Shown in pieces: positions 21,055-32,688 of a stretch of 64,000 nucleotides of DNA (the stretch's first letter is position 1; each line of letters starts with the position of its first letter). The stretch is from Xiphydria camelus (Eukaryota > Arthropoda > Insecta > Hymenoptera > Xiphydriidae), in contig OY783197.1 of NCBI GenBank assembly GCA_963678675.1, positions 2,886,400-2,950,399 on the forward strand. Direction: 5' to 3'. Below the pieces are notes generated by a model, which was not told the DNA's origin, did not search any database, and was given only the letters and a program-made list of their open reading frames with translations. Made by a program: the position numbers and the translations under genes.

Positions 21055-21937
21055 ATGACGTAGCGTTTCGGTGAGGGTCACGATCCCGCCACTCAGGGAG
21101 ACGAACGCGGTCCCTGAAAACGGACGAGAACCGGGAGATCGGAAACGGTTCGATCTCCGTCGGGCTCGGCTGCCTCTAGCGTATGGTAGAGGGGCGGTTC
21201 GAGGTGCGCGGGCTGGGATCCGGGAGGACGGCTTCGCGGACGGGTTCGCGAAAAAGAATCTCGACTTCGTACCAAAAAAAGACAACGTTTATTTACCGGG
21301 GGACTCAACGATGGTCCCCGATCGACGCTCGCGAGCGTTAACCAAACGTAACACCGAAACGGTGCCGCACAATCCCGCGGACACCGCTCGATTCGCCGAC
21401 GGAAACGAAACGCTCGCGCGGAGGCGCTAACAAAGCGATAACGGCGCGGGGGTGAGTCGGAGAGCGTACCGGGGCTGCAGCGATCGTTCTCGGCTGGGCG
21501 CGTCCCGGCTCCCTGGGCTTCCGGGCTGCCAATCTGATGACCCTCTCGTATCCTTCCTTAGCGATCCCCCTCGCGTAGGGGATATCCCCGATGGAGCTCG
21601 ACGTATCTCCTCCTCGTCTCGATCTTCTCGGAGTTGCGGTGGCAGATGGCACGACACTTCGCGACTCTCGATTCGTTCTTCTTTCGTATCTCGCTCGCTT
21701 TTCTCGCTCGGACACTCTCACTGGTCGTGCGTTACCGAACGCAGACGAACTCGGACTAACTGGCCCGGTGCGGTACCGGAACTCGCGCTCTACCCGGGAC
21801 CGTCCGGATTCGCGTCTTTGCCGCGATCGCGCTCGCGACGTTTCGCACGGCCCTTTCGATGGCCGGTTCGCACGCGTCATCTCGAAGGGGCTGATTGCAC
21901 CCTTTTTCTGTGACGCGGAGCGATTCTCCACGTCACA
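21055..21937 (-). mobile_element. LTR-like insert, 883 bp, flanked by CTGTT
   Basis: A GC- and CpG-rich block is inserted in the last tandem unit. CTGTT lies directly on both sides (21050-21054 and 21938-21942), consistent with a 5-bp target duplication. On the minus strand it would begin TGTGACGTGGAGAATCGC, a typical LTR start. The right end is a 29-bp near-palindrome (21909-21937) also found at 30535-30563. Long open frames on both strands are a by-product of high GC. I infer a solo LTR. The other terminus (CTACGTCAT) is not a canonical CA. Confidence 0.5.
21909..21937. repeat. Near-palindrome shared with 30535-30563
   Basis: TGTGACGCGGAG, then CGATT, then CTCCACGTCACA: 12-bp arms with one mismatch. 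The same context GATTGCACCC precedes both copies. Confidence 0.8.
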
Positions 21938-21942
21938 CTGTT

Positions 21943-22376
21943 TTGCAACATTCGCGAATTTATCGAGAAATATATATTATGAGAGTAAAGGAATGTTTCT
22001 AACATACGGTAATGTTCACGAATATTGTAAAATATCGCAGGAATGTTACAGAAAAGTTGCTTGCAAAAACGTGCTTTGCGGGGTGTAAATAATGATATTT
22101 TGTAATTTCCATCGTTACACGAAAGGCAAAGAAGAGATGAAATAGAAGTGAGGTACATACATGTACACTTCACGTTTGACAGGTCGGTATATAAATTGAA
22201 ACTTGTGATAGTATAATATGAAAGAGGAAAAACTTATATCGATAAAGAAAAAATAATAATAAAGTAGTTACTCCGTTATTGTAATCCAATAACATTGTAT
22301 CACTTATTTTTCTGCCACGACTTTAATTGCTGCTAAAAAGAGTAAGGAATAACCCTCGAACGAATATTCAGGCTAT
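21943..22376. other. AT-rich spacer, no gene seen
   Basis: AT-rich, no conserved features. Confidence 0.45.
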
Positions 22377-22526
22377 GGCAAGAAAGGTTAGAATCAGAGG
22401 TTAGCAAGTCTACGGTTCGGAGGATATTAAAGGATATTCATCCATTTATACGGCAAGAAAGGCTAGAATCAGAGGTTAGCAAGTCTACGGTTCGGAGGAT
22501 ATTAAAGGATATTCATCCATCAAAAC
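22377..22526 (+). repeat. 75-bp direct duplication
   Basis: GGCAAGAAAGGTTAGAATCA at 22377 recurs at 22452 with one change, and the following bases match through GGATATTCATCCAT. Read in frame the second copy gives SKSTVRRILKDIHPSKPEAP, an HTH-like phrase seen in transposases, so this may be a duplicated transposase remnant. Confidence 0.8.
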
Positions 22527-22954
22527 CAGAGGCGCCGATACAAGGAAAGCGATGCCAGAGTGGTCAGACTTTGCCTCGGCGACCGAAGAGACAGTTAAAA
22601 TCGCTTTCCTGGCGACCATGTTGACGATAACCTCTTCCTTCATGGCTGCCAGCGGCACTAGCTCCTCTCTGCAATTAGGTTCGTATAGGGTGATTCATTT
22701 AGACCTTTTTTTTTAATTCTAAATAAAACACAAAATGGATGGCAGAGATACATCTTGGGCGTATCCTCAGAGATACATCTGGGGCGTATCTTCAGAGATA
22801 CATCTTGGTGAATCAGAGATAATCACTGGTTAATTCCTAACCGGCCAAAAATGGCCGATTAAGTTCAACGGTGATTATCTCACTTTAATAATGGTTTAAA
22901 AATTGGTTGGAACGCAAGAGCTTGATTAAATTAAGCTAATCGGAAATTAACAAT
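22527..22954. other. Spacer with a small inverted repeat
   Basis: GAGATAATCAC (about 22814) and GTGATTATCTC (about 22871) face each other around GGCCAAAAATGGCC. Nearby AGATACATCTTGGGCGTATC is repeated. No gene seen. Confidence 0.5.
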
Positions 22955-23754
22955 TTAATCAGAGTTTGTGGTTTCGGCCCCTAAATGTATTTCTCTGATA
23001 ACACCCACTTCTTTTAAAAATGCAGAACTTTTACCTGAAACACAAAGACCTAATGAATTTCCTGTGTGTATTATGTACCATTTCTGATAATTTACTGATA
23101 TGAAATCCAGAGAGTTCCAGATCGTAAATTGTGCACGAGAAGTATAGGATGCTTTTGCTTCATCTGTCCTGTGCGGCAACTGTTCTAGTGCGCAACAAGT
23201 TGAGCCAACAATCGGAGTTGGAGAGCATATCAACGTTTTAAAGTCATTTATTGACTGTTGATCAAGAACCTTTATGTCATAAATTCCTCGGGATAGGGGC
23301 TGCACTCCAGGTTCCATTATTGACAAAACTCTTCTGAGAATACTTTGACACAAATCTGTTGGATATGTCTGGTTTGGTAGTTTACGGTAACTAGCAAAAA
23401 CAAGTTGGTGATTGAAAGACTAATAAGTGTTAGTATAATGATAAAAATAATGAAATATGCCAATAGATTCGTACGAACCGGATTATTGTACAATCGCTGT
23501 TGAAAAGGAGCTTCGTTTGTGTTGGGCAAACAGAGGTCACTTTCCGAATGCGCAGCTGAGTTGTTGTTCATTGATCGCACACGAGTCGCTAGACATGGTA
23601 CTTCCCTTGCGGTCAGTATGTATCGGCGTATATAATAGTAGATTATGCTTTGTAGATTGTTTATCAGTAGAATATGAGGTTGAAGCCATTTCTTCAGAAA
23701 CTTGTCTTGAGATGGGATGGTACTGACTTGTTCATGAATTTCTTCTACCATCAC
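22955..23754 (-). pseudogene. Unrecognised coding-like block with one hydrophobic helix
   Basis: Two overlapping minus-strand frames. The upstream one (145 codons from 23754) has a strongly hydrophobic stretch, LLAYFIIFIIILTLISLSIT, that could span a membrane. The downstream one (132 codons) has several cysteines and reads TSRAQFTIWNSLDFISVNYQ in part. They overlap in different frames, so either a frameshift or splicing separates them. I do not recognise a family. The neighbouring sequence is transposon debris. Confidence 0.28.
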
Positions 23755-23819
23755 CTGTTTAGGCTCTAAAAATGTATAAAAACGTTATTGTGGAAGACTA
23801 GTAATAAAATTTAAAATAT

Positions 23820-24235
23820 ACCTCCAGAATTGGGCAGCTGCAACTGAAGACAAATTCAGTACAGGGTAAGCACCTTTCTTCAAGTACAGATCGTCGAACT
23901 CCTGCTGCTTTTCTTCATGAAATCACTTTCACGGAAATATCCCCTGAGCTCTCGTGCGAGTCGACGGTCTACTGTACTTTAGTTTTGTACGTCCCAACTT
24001 CCAAAATAACTTGCTATCGTTTCATCGTTTAATGACTGAGAGGATGTTGATTGGGACGATGATGGCGAAGTGGAAGCATAGATAATTATGAAGAACACAA
24101 GTGGCTTTTACAATGTTATCTACACTTTCCAATTTGCATTCCAATGGACGTCTATAGATTCGAAACCTCGCCGCTAAAATACCAAAAGTATTTTCTATTG
24201 CTCGTCTAGCTTTGCTCGGTCGTGGGGGGGGGGCG
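23820..24235 (-). pseudogene. PIF/Harbinger transposase, C-terminal end of a third copy
   Basis: Minus-strand RPSKARRAIENTFGILAARF (catalytic E), then RIYRRPLECKLESVDNIVKA and VLHNYL, the Harbinger C-terminal signature. After a frame change RRLARELRGYFRESDFMKK follows. Earlier catalytic aspartates are absent: the copy is cut at a G-run near 24222. Confidence 0.72.
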
Positions 24236-24299
24236 TCCAGGGGTCCGCGGTGACGGCCCCGGGGAGTTCGAGTCAGATATCACGATTATCTCCACGCCT

Positions 24300-25110
24300 A
24301 ACGGTGCCTTGAAATGTCCTTTCAATTTTGTCTAATTTGACCCCGCACGGTCTCTATTCGTCGTTCTTCTTGGGGATCATGTGCAACGGTGATGCCCAAC
24401 AGCTCTCGAATGGCCAAATTCAAATGTAACAAGGTGTTATGTTGTTTTTTGCATTTTTGACATTGAAACCTGGAACAGCGTTTTATCTGATGACCGGAAC
24501 GTAGGCAATTGAAACACAGAAATACATATCCTAGCTCTTTGGATTCGGTCGGATATGGATAACGCGAGGAATTGACCGCAATGGTATATCGCGTGCTTGT
24601 TTTTACAAATTGGGCATCCCCTTTCTCCTTCGGTGGAAGTGACGAATGTCGTTGCGCTTCTTGATGTCGCAGGGTGCCTCTTGGTGAATTCCCTTGAATT
24701 GGATGTTGAGGCTGTCTGAATTTTGTGAGCTGTTGAAATGCGCTATGGACGATGCGGACCCTGAAGATAGAGCGGCTTGTCTCAAGAATGTGAGCAGCTG
24801 CTCATATTTGGGTATTGTCGTATCCCTCAGTGTTCTCTGCCATCCTCGCAAGGTGGTTTTGTCGAGTTTGGATTGCAGAAGATGAACGAGCACAGCGTCC
24901 CAGTGCTCCACGGGTTGTCCCAAGGACTTGAGTGCGCGCACATGTTGCTGTACGCCGTTGATTAATTCTCGCAATTCGGTAGCAGATTCTCGTTTGAGAA
25001 CGGGGAGTTCAAAAAGGAGATCTAGATGACGCATGATGATAACTCTATTATTGTCATATATCGATCTTAACAAGTGCCAAGCTTCTGCGTAATTTTCCTC
25101 GGTCGTCTCG
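24300..25110 (-). pseudogene. BEL/Pao gag fragment (DUF1759 plus zinc knuckle)
   Basis: The 156-codon frame from 25073 has LRSIYDNNRVIIMRHLDLLF, PVLKRESATELRELINGVQQ, GQPVEHWDAVLVHLLQSKLD and TTLRGWQRTL, the DUF1759 pattern of BEL/Pao gag proteins. After a frame change, about 24530-24430 gives CFNCLRSGHQIKRC and CQKCKKQHNTLLHL, the paired zinc-binding motif that follows it. No protease or reverse transcriptase is present. Confidence 0.78.
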
Positions 25111-26329
25111 AGTGAATGAATACAACTTGTTCCGACGCGCGGGGAGAGCAGTTCGCTGGGCTAGTTTAAGGATCGGGTGATGGTGTCGGAAAACCTAGGC
25201 GGGTTGCAGTTTCCGTTTACTGTGTATTTCGTGAAAGGAGAATGGTCTTTTCATTTAAAATTTCAAGCAATAAATAAAAATCCGAGATGCTGTACTGCTG
25301 TGAACATTAAACAAACATCCAAGAGCACAAAAAGAAATCCCAAACTTTGATTTTATTGGCTGGCCATCATCTTTGTGATCATCAATAAGACTTAATAATA
25401 GATATAGAAAAAACGTGAAGTCTGACACCGGCAAGTTGACGCATCATAACATCTGTTTTAACGTCTGGATATCCAAGAAAGCCTCGTGTGAATGGCGAAT
25501 CCGGACCAGACCTTGTATTCTTCGTTTCTTTCACATATTTATCGGCGACAATTTTTTTTCTGGTATTTCTATAAACTATACATTTCTGTTTGAATAGACA
25601 CCTCATTTTGTTCACGACCACAATATAAAAAACTTGGTCTGAAGGCTTCCTCTTCTATCATTGACTCAGTCTGAATCTCGATACTAAACGCATTTCCACT
25701 CTCTCTATTTCACACTCCATTGAAATATTATCCACAAACCATAACCATACATTAACAATGTAATAATTTTATTTATCTAAAAGCAGGAAATTTTATTCAC
25801 TCACCGAGCTCCAAGTTACTTTGGAAACTTTCTCTCGATTTATTTAAGCAACGAATTCGATTTTTTGTGTTTGCACTGCGACACTTCGAGTCTACATACA
25901 AATACTTGAACACTGAACGCTTTTTCGGAAATTTCTTGCTCGTGATCCAGTTTACTGGCACCAGTACTCGGCCATTCTAAAAAAAAGTGAAACCAATCAT
26001 TCAGATTTTCAGATAACGTAAATAGGCAATCTAACATCTAATATGATTCAAGAGATGCTTCATAATAAAGAAAACACGGAAATTGATTCGAAAATTTCAG
26101 TTTACCGCTTTTTTTCAACTGCAATCTGCAGTACCGGCAAAAACGCCGACGGCAGCGCATTGTCGTGCCATCATTGTGAGCTCTGTTTCGAGCCGATTAT
26201 ATGCGCTTATGACTTTTTTGAGGTTAGATAACTAAATAAGTCGTTTTGTTCTTTGAGCGACCTGAATTTCATCTAGAACGGTGAGTTTATTGAAATGTTA
26301 CGACGTTAAGAACCTTTTGTTGTTTCAAC
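25111..26329. other. No recognisable gene; short open frames only
   Basis: Mixed sequence. A 79-codon minus-strand frame at 25621-25382 and shorter frames near 25840-26231 match nothing I know. No array or terminal repeats seen. Confidence 0.4.
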
Positions 26330-26736
26330 GTCACCTCCGTTACCCACAAATGACTAAAGTTTGAATAACCTCGATGTATTCACTTGTAAAGATTGGCGAT
26401 TTCGGAAACAAAGTTAGACGATGACAAAGTACAACCAGTATTTTCTCCCTAATTTTATTTGATGTATTTCGGAAGAAAACTAGGTAACGGAGGTGACATG
26501 AAATGAGATCGGATAGTTAACGTCTCACTTGCCATCAATGGCACTTCTTCAAAAAATATTTTAAACTCGTCCTATTTTGACAGATCATTTGTGCATGATT
26601 CATTTTTTTCCCCGAAGAAATCATAATTTCTTTTATCAGCTCAAAATCGAAATAAGCAACTTGATCGCGTGCAAAAATAATAATTTCAATTGTACTTTTT
26701 TCACGATTTTGAGCGTCAAAGTGTCACCTCCGTTAC
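26330..26736. repeat. Three copies of GTCACCTCCGTTAC in mixed orientation
   Basis: The 14-mer is at 26330-26343 (plus), 26484-26497 (minus, inside GGTAACGGAGGTGAC) and 26723-26736 (plus). Such spacing suggests ends of one or two small inverted-repeat elements. TSDs are unclear. Confidence 0.6.
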
Positions 26737-26840
26737 TTTAGAATGGCCGTACTATTGTCTGGTTCATCTTGAAGAGATAGAGTTTCTGAAAAATGTGAAA
26801 AGACCTAATTCGATTTTCATACCTGGTACATCGGCGCATT

Positions 26841-27431
26841 TTAACTCGCCCATATTAAGGGCGACACATTCCCTCGGTATTCGTTTATTAAATACATTAG
26901 TTTATTAAGCTCCTGTTCTGACAATTCCTCGTATTTTATGTTTGTTCTACCTAGTGGTCGGGCATTCTGCGTAATGTAGTTTACCTCTACCTGGTTTACT
27001 TTTGTATGACGCGATGTCATTGAATAGAGACGTTCGAAACTAGTTTCCCCCGGGAATTGTTGAATCGAAGCATGAGAAAATAGATACCAGTTCAAAAAGG
27101 AATGCGTTAAACCGCCATACCACAATTGGCATTAACTCTCAGTCTGCACCCTGGCAGATAGTTTTACCTTGTCATCCCAATCATACACCACACCGCAATC
27201 ATTGATCTTTCCAATCCATTCAGCCGCTGACAGATTCTTTAAAGCTGGATCAGACTCTGGCAAGAACTTCGCATTGAGGTAGTGGTTGATGTTTAATCGT
27301 CTCGAGCCTGAATTAGTGATACCTGATATGGCATCTGCAAGTCGAGAAATATCAGTATCTCTGCTATTCCTGCTTAACCGGTCCCTGGAATCTGTACGAC
27401 GTGGAGAACGGCTTCTTGTTCGTATTTCCAA
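26841..27431 (-). pseudogene. Ty3/gypsy-like gag and pol-spacer fragments
   Basis: From 27431 the minus-strand frame has an RS-rich start (RTRSRSPRRTDSRDRLSRNS) and then FLPESDPALKNLSAAEWIGK and VYDWDDKVKL, a gypsy-type gag opening. Below 27125 it changes to WYGGLTHSFLNWYLF and then KYEELSEQELNKLMYLINEY, which resembles the stretch before gypsy reverse transcriptase. The two parts are spliced together by decay. Confidence 0.6.
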
Positions 27432-27860
27432 ATTCCCATTCTACAGTGATCCTCACTGCTCTCATTAAATTGTTAAATATTTGCCTGTTTGGGTTTTGAT
27501 TGATTTGATGCTGAGAGTATGGCCTAATTAATAAATTCATGGGGCCATATCCCTCATCCCCATAAAGTACAAATTCCTGATCAGGGGAAACAACGTGTTG
27601 CTGCAATTGTTCGAGCAACCCTGACTCGCAGAGAATCGCAGCACCATGTCGCCTTCCTTGATATGCCTCCTTGAGATTAATTATAAGGCCATCAGGTGTG
27701 CACACACTCTGGTACTTTAAACAGTGCATTTTCTTGTATAACCGCTATAATATGCCTCCTGGTTCTCAGAGGGCCTACAAATTGCTCTTGCTGTTCCATC
27801 GATGAAAGCCCAGCAGTTTTGCAGGGGACATCCTTTTATGTTAATTGCCTAAAAATGAAA
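27364..27860 (-). pseudogene. IS4-like DDE transposase fragment (DDE_Tnp_4 type)
   Basis: From 27860 downwards: CPLQNCWAFIDGTARAICRP (first D), then a 1-base frame change near 27735, then LKYQSVCTPDGLIINL, GRRHGAAILCESGLLEQL, FVLYGDEGYGPMNLLIRPYS (second D) and NNLMRAVRITVEWEFGNTNK (E). All three acidic positions survive, but the frame is broken and the C-terminus runs into other sequence. Confidence 0.7.
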
Positions 27861-27869
27861 TTAAAACAA

Positions 27870-30350
27870 GATTAACTATAGAAATTGCACTTCCACCGAA
27901 ATTTCAATTTTCTTCCTGTTCATTACTGTATCTGTTTTTTTGCGCTCGATAATATTAACCTCAATTCAATAAGACCCGAGAAACACTATTACCCGGTAAC
28001 ACGCACTAAAGCCAAGCACTATAATAAGGAGGTTATTATAACTGAAACTCGACAGCTCAGAGCCCGGAAACCTCCAACAGAAACGAACAAGCAAACAAAC
28101 AAATAAATAAATCCAAAACTCAAACTCAAACTCAAACTTAATGCACAATACACAATATATTCAATACACACTACACGCTACGCACCGCATAAGATAATGA
28201 TACATATATATATATATATAAATATGCAGACAAAATAAATAAATAATATAAATAATATAACAGCAGCTAGCAAGTAACCAATAGCAACATAATCACACTC
28301 ACACGTTCAGCCAAACTGCGATCTTATCTCATACGGGCATCACCCCACAATCCTCCTTCCCATACGGTCGCCACACAACAACCCAATCCCTTAGTATTAA
28401 CACATCACGAATTAAATGCAATCCCGACGGCTTAGTACACCTCTCACAACGAGACCTCTGTCTCACCCTCACCCTCCTACCCAGAACGGAGCTCTAACTC
28501 CCCAAATAACCCGACATTCAATGGAACAGCCTAACCTAAATGCATAGTTCGCCCACCCCGGATAAGCCAAACCGAGCACGAGTGCTTCCCTCTCCTCTCC
28601 CCTACAACCAAGAAACACGCTCTCACGCTCACAACAAACTCTCCGGAGGCCCGATCCCTGAACATAACACAAATCAATAAATAAAAACCTAAACTCAACA
28701 CAATATATAATATACACTACATACTATCCAATACAAGCTACATAACCGCATGATATAACAAATTACTGTAACATCAACCAAAGAGTTGCCACGAATAACG
28801 CATCATAACACATAATCACCCACTCACACGCACCACCGAACCGTACCAGACCAGCCAAGTTAACGATAATAGCAATAATACTAACGCGGCCAACCGGTAC
28901 GAGCTTGGCCCTCCACCGAGCACTTGAATCCAGCAAGCGATGCAAACGCGCCATTATATATAAATTAAATTAATAACCACCAAATAGCACGGCCCGTCAA
29001 TCCTGGCTCAACACTCCGCTCGTAACACAGCGCAGCACTCGCTTATGCAGCGTCTCGTAGGCACGTCCAATAACCATGGGAGTCCTCCTCCTCCGGTGCG
29101 CGCAACTGATCGACTCTCCTTCTCGCGCTCCTCCTCCTCCGAGATGGAGGCCCCACCGAGGAGGCTACCTAAAGCACAACGCGATGCAACTCAGAAACGC
29201 GACGCAAGGTGCTGCTCAACCTTAAATTTTTGCCACATAACCTGCGCTCCTCAATGGACCAGGACTCCCTCCTTCCTTCCACTGCAAACTGGAAATCGAC
29301 CCGGATCACCCCGAAATACCCCGACAGCTCATACTCTGGAACGTTAAACATAAATTAGTCAAATGACAAACAACTCCAACTCCAACCCAACACACAGCAC
29401 GGGACACGCAATGCGCTCTACACTACACTCCGCGCGCCGTACACCGCACCAAACAATGTTAACAACGCAGCAATAACCGACAAGGAACCGCGAATAACAT
29501 TACATAACCTATAACCTTCCCCCAAGCTAACACGTACAATCAGACCGCGGAGCATTCAATTTAACCCCACACAAACCCTCCGGTGACTCTTTCCGACCAA
29601 CTAAACCAAATGGAATGTCCAAAACGGGTAAATAAATCAAATAACCACGTAAGTAAATCACGCTAATGAGAGACGCTCAGACAACGAAATCAATCAAACG
29701 AAGCTAAACACCCCCCACAGAACACCGGCATCGCACCATCAACACCTTAATTAACCGGACGACAGCCAACCCTCTAAGCTAACTAACTAACTATTAACTA
29801 TTAACAGTAAAAACAATAAAATTGCTACATATAGACAAACTCTGCGCCGTGCACCAACTGCGTTAAACATAGAGGCGAAGCACGTAACCCGCGGCGGGAA
29901 GCCACCGGGTATACATGATACTCGCACAGATGGCGCGCGCACCACAGTAAGTCACTAGATGAGGAGGCGGTGCACACGACCGCTCCTACCAGAATAACAT
30001 TGTTAATACAGAACGCGGAACCCCACCCACTCTTAGAGATGTAGCATCGGACAATCAACTGTCAGTTACTTAAAGTACAAACACAACCTTGGGATACACA
30101 AGGCACATAAAAACCCACTCTCAATGTATGCAGTAAGTAATACGACAGCCAAGGTCGCCGCCCCCGCGCCTAGTGACTCTTAATCGGGGGAAACTCCCCC
30201 CCTAATACAATACACTCCCGCACCTCCCGCTTAACGAATAGAACCGAAAGAATCGAAACGAACCTCAATATTTCACACAAACTACAAATGCGTAATTAAA
30301 ACGTAATTTTCAAGTTATACACATACTGTTATATACACCACATCAGCACT
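27870..30350 (-). repeat. AC-rich, G/T-poor tract of about 2.3 kb
   Basis: From about 28080 to 30330 the plus strand is dominated by A and C (the 60 bases at 29341-29400 hold 28 A, 19 C, 4 G, 9 T). It includes (CAAACT)-type repeats near 28110 and an ATATAT run near 28205. No coding frame is convincing on either strand. The strand bias suggests an untranslated part of a retroelement lying on the minus strand (inference). Confidence 0.5.
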
Positions 30351-31114
30351 TTATTCATGGATAAGACTTAGCCGCAGCGACACCGTAGCGGGTGGCTCCG
30401 GGTCGGGGGTTACGTCCAGGTTTATCAACGGCTGGTCGCTCTCCGCCTCTTTGACTGCGTTTGTGACCTTTGTCCAGTCGTCCATGGTCCTATTTCGAGG
30501 AACGAAAGGTTATTCCCTATGATTGCACCCCTTTTGTGACGCGGAGCGAATCTCCACGTCACAGGCTGCACGATGCGTCTTCAAGCAACCCTCGAAGGAA
30601 CTCTCACTCTCGGATCACGATCCGATATGCACGCTGGTTCTCGATCGAATGCCGCTTCCTTAGACTGCCTGGAGGAGCATGAGTCCTCCTTACTCCCTTG
30701 TCCTGGACCTGTGTTGGAAAGCCCCGTTATCTTGATGGCATTATGGGGGAAACTGCCCGCTTCGACTTAGCTTCGTGAATCACCCTTGCTTGACGTATCC
30801 ACTCGTAACTGTGAATTGAAATACCCTTTCATATATTTCAACAAAATATGAACCCGGGGGTATAAAGAAAGAATTTAAGGCACTTGAATAAAATAAGTAA
30901 AAAGAATAAACACGCGTATCGGCAACATACACTCCCATTATTATCCACAGATTCTACCCACACACAACCAATATATTTAAAACAAAATTAATAATCACTC
31001 CAATAATAATCAAATCTTGCTTATCGAAACCTGTGGTTTGGGTAGTCGAATCTAGTCACAATTCAGGTTTCAATGCTAATTTCTCAAATTTTAATTTAAA
31101 GTTCTTCTCAAAAG
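30351..31114. other. Mixed segment with the shared near-palindrome; no gene seen
   Basis: 30535-30563 is TGTGACGCGGAG-CGAAT-CTCCACGTCACA, the same motif as 21909-21937 in the same orientation and preceded by ATTGCACCCCTTT. Surrounding sequence resembles LTR or leader sequence but cannot be delimited. Confidence 0.45.
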
Positions 31115-31790
31115 TTAATCTGTTATATACGCCATAGTTAGCGTTATAATACAATTAATTATTGTTCTCAATTGTTTAAAACTAACATCAAAAGCTCTCT
31201 TAGCCTCAGAATAAGAATTATACGAATTCAAATTCATAGAAACATTTCTAGATTCTAAAAGTCTATCAGGATAGTCAATGGAAGTAAATAGTCCATTCAA
31301 TATAGATTGTAATTTACGATTATCAAGGTGAACGTAAAACTCTTCAGGAAACCGTTCGGTTTTAGAAAATGGAGCTGGACCAATTATGGATTCAAAAGAG
31401 GCAAGAATTTCATGCCTTTTACTTTTATTATAAAATCCTGCATGCTGATGCGATCTTACAAAATCAGTGAAATTGTCAAAAGTAGAAAATTGATGACTTA
31501 ACATCAATATTAATGAATCACTAAAGCAAATATAAGCCATGTCTATCAATATGCAATTTTAAAACCCTTATCTTAACTTAATCCCAATCACATTTAGTAT
31601 ACGGTCCAACATTATCCTTATGCAGTCTAATATATGCAAGATACTGATAAAGCAATTCTTCCGTCAAGTTTAAAGTTTTTGGCATTATAATTAATGCAGA
31701 ATCTCTATGTGGGATCAAAATCACGCGGAACAGGATGTCAAACGATGTAAATGTGTATTTTAACAAAATATATGCAAGAATTATATACAT
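31115..31790 (-). pseudogene. Unrecognised coding-like block, two frames
   Basis: A 70-codon frame (31790-31578) and a 144-codon frame (31549-31115) follow each other on the minus strand, separated by stops and one frame change. Composition is protein-like (PKTLNLTEELLYQYLAYIRL; HEILASFESIIGPAPFSKTE) and unlike the AT-rich surroundings. No family recognised. An endogenous RNA-virus gene fragment is one possibility, untested. Confidence 0.3.
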
Positions 31791-32640
31791 GGGCTAGATT
31801 GTCCGCGAACCTCACTCGAATCACTCACCATACTTCACACTCCGAATCTCTACGTCTGCACTCTGAACAACTACTCTCTTAACTCTGCGAACTCTCAGCC
31901 CCTCTGCGAACTATCTTCCCTCCGCTTATATCCTATTACCCCCTCTCTACTCCCGTCTGCCCTTCACCGTCTATCCCTTAGCCGAGATACTTAGTTTGGT
32001 CGAAAGTAATTGATTGATTAGATTAATTGATTAGTTGGTTGATTTGGCTATTTAAGGCCCCGTTTTCATTTGCTCGTTGTTGGACGTTGTGTGATTGCCG
32101 TGGTAGTGTAGTGACGTTGAGAGGTTATGATTAGCGATAAAGTGTGAGAAGGATCGTGACGAGAAGAAACTGTGGAGCGTGCGGGCATCCGTTGGCTTTA
32201 TTAGTCCCGATACTCCTACTCAGCGCTGTTCAAGAGAGAGGGGGGTATTTAAAAGTGCAGCGGTACGTTGGGGAGTCGTAAGGGCGTGTCGTGATGAGGT
32301 TATGTTATCTGTCAATTGTTTGTTAGTTATTGATTATGTGTGATTGCTACGTGTTTTAACTATTTAGATTCTAACTTGGTTTATTTTATTTCGATGTGCA
32401 GGGTTAGCGAAGTTAGGCGGCGAGGAGCGGTGTACGTGGTAGCACATTCAGTGGAATAGTGAGTCGAAAGGCCGCGTCGGCGCTAGCTAGGTAATTGTTC
32501 CTCCGCCGAGTATTGTTGTAAATCCCTGGGGATTATGCTGGCGTAGGTGTGTTGTGAAAGTATTATGTAGTGTGTGTGGAGTGTGTATAGCGCATTGTAG
32601 ATATCGAGGTGCGTTGATTTTTATGTTTCCCATTGGGGAA
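31791..32640 (+). other. GT-rich tract, no gene seen
   Basis: About 31990-32620 the plus strand is G/T-rich (60 bases at 32281: 11 A, 4 C, 18 G, 27 T), the mirror of the bias at 28.1-30.3 kb. No obvious sequence identity between the two tracts. No convincing ORF. Confidence 0.45.
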
Positions 32641-32688
32641 ATATAACCCATAAAAACATGGTTACCATTAGATGGCCAGGGAAAAAAC

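Noticed and set aside
21338..21931. Long overlapping ORFs on both strands (up to 197 codons)
   Set aside because: GC-rich LTR-like insert. Frames are arginine/serine/proline-rich, overlap each other on both strands and match nothing.
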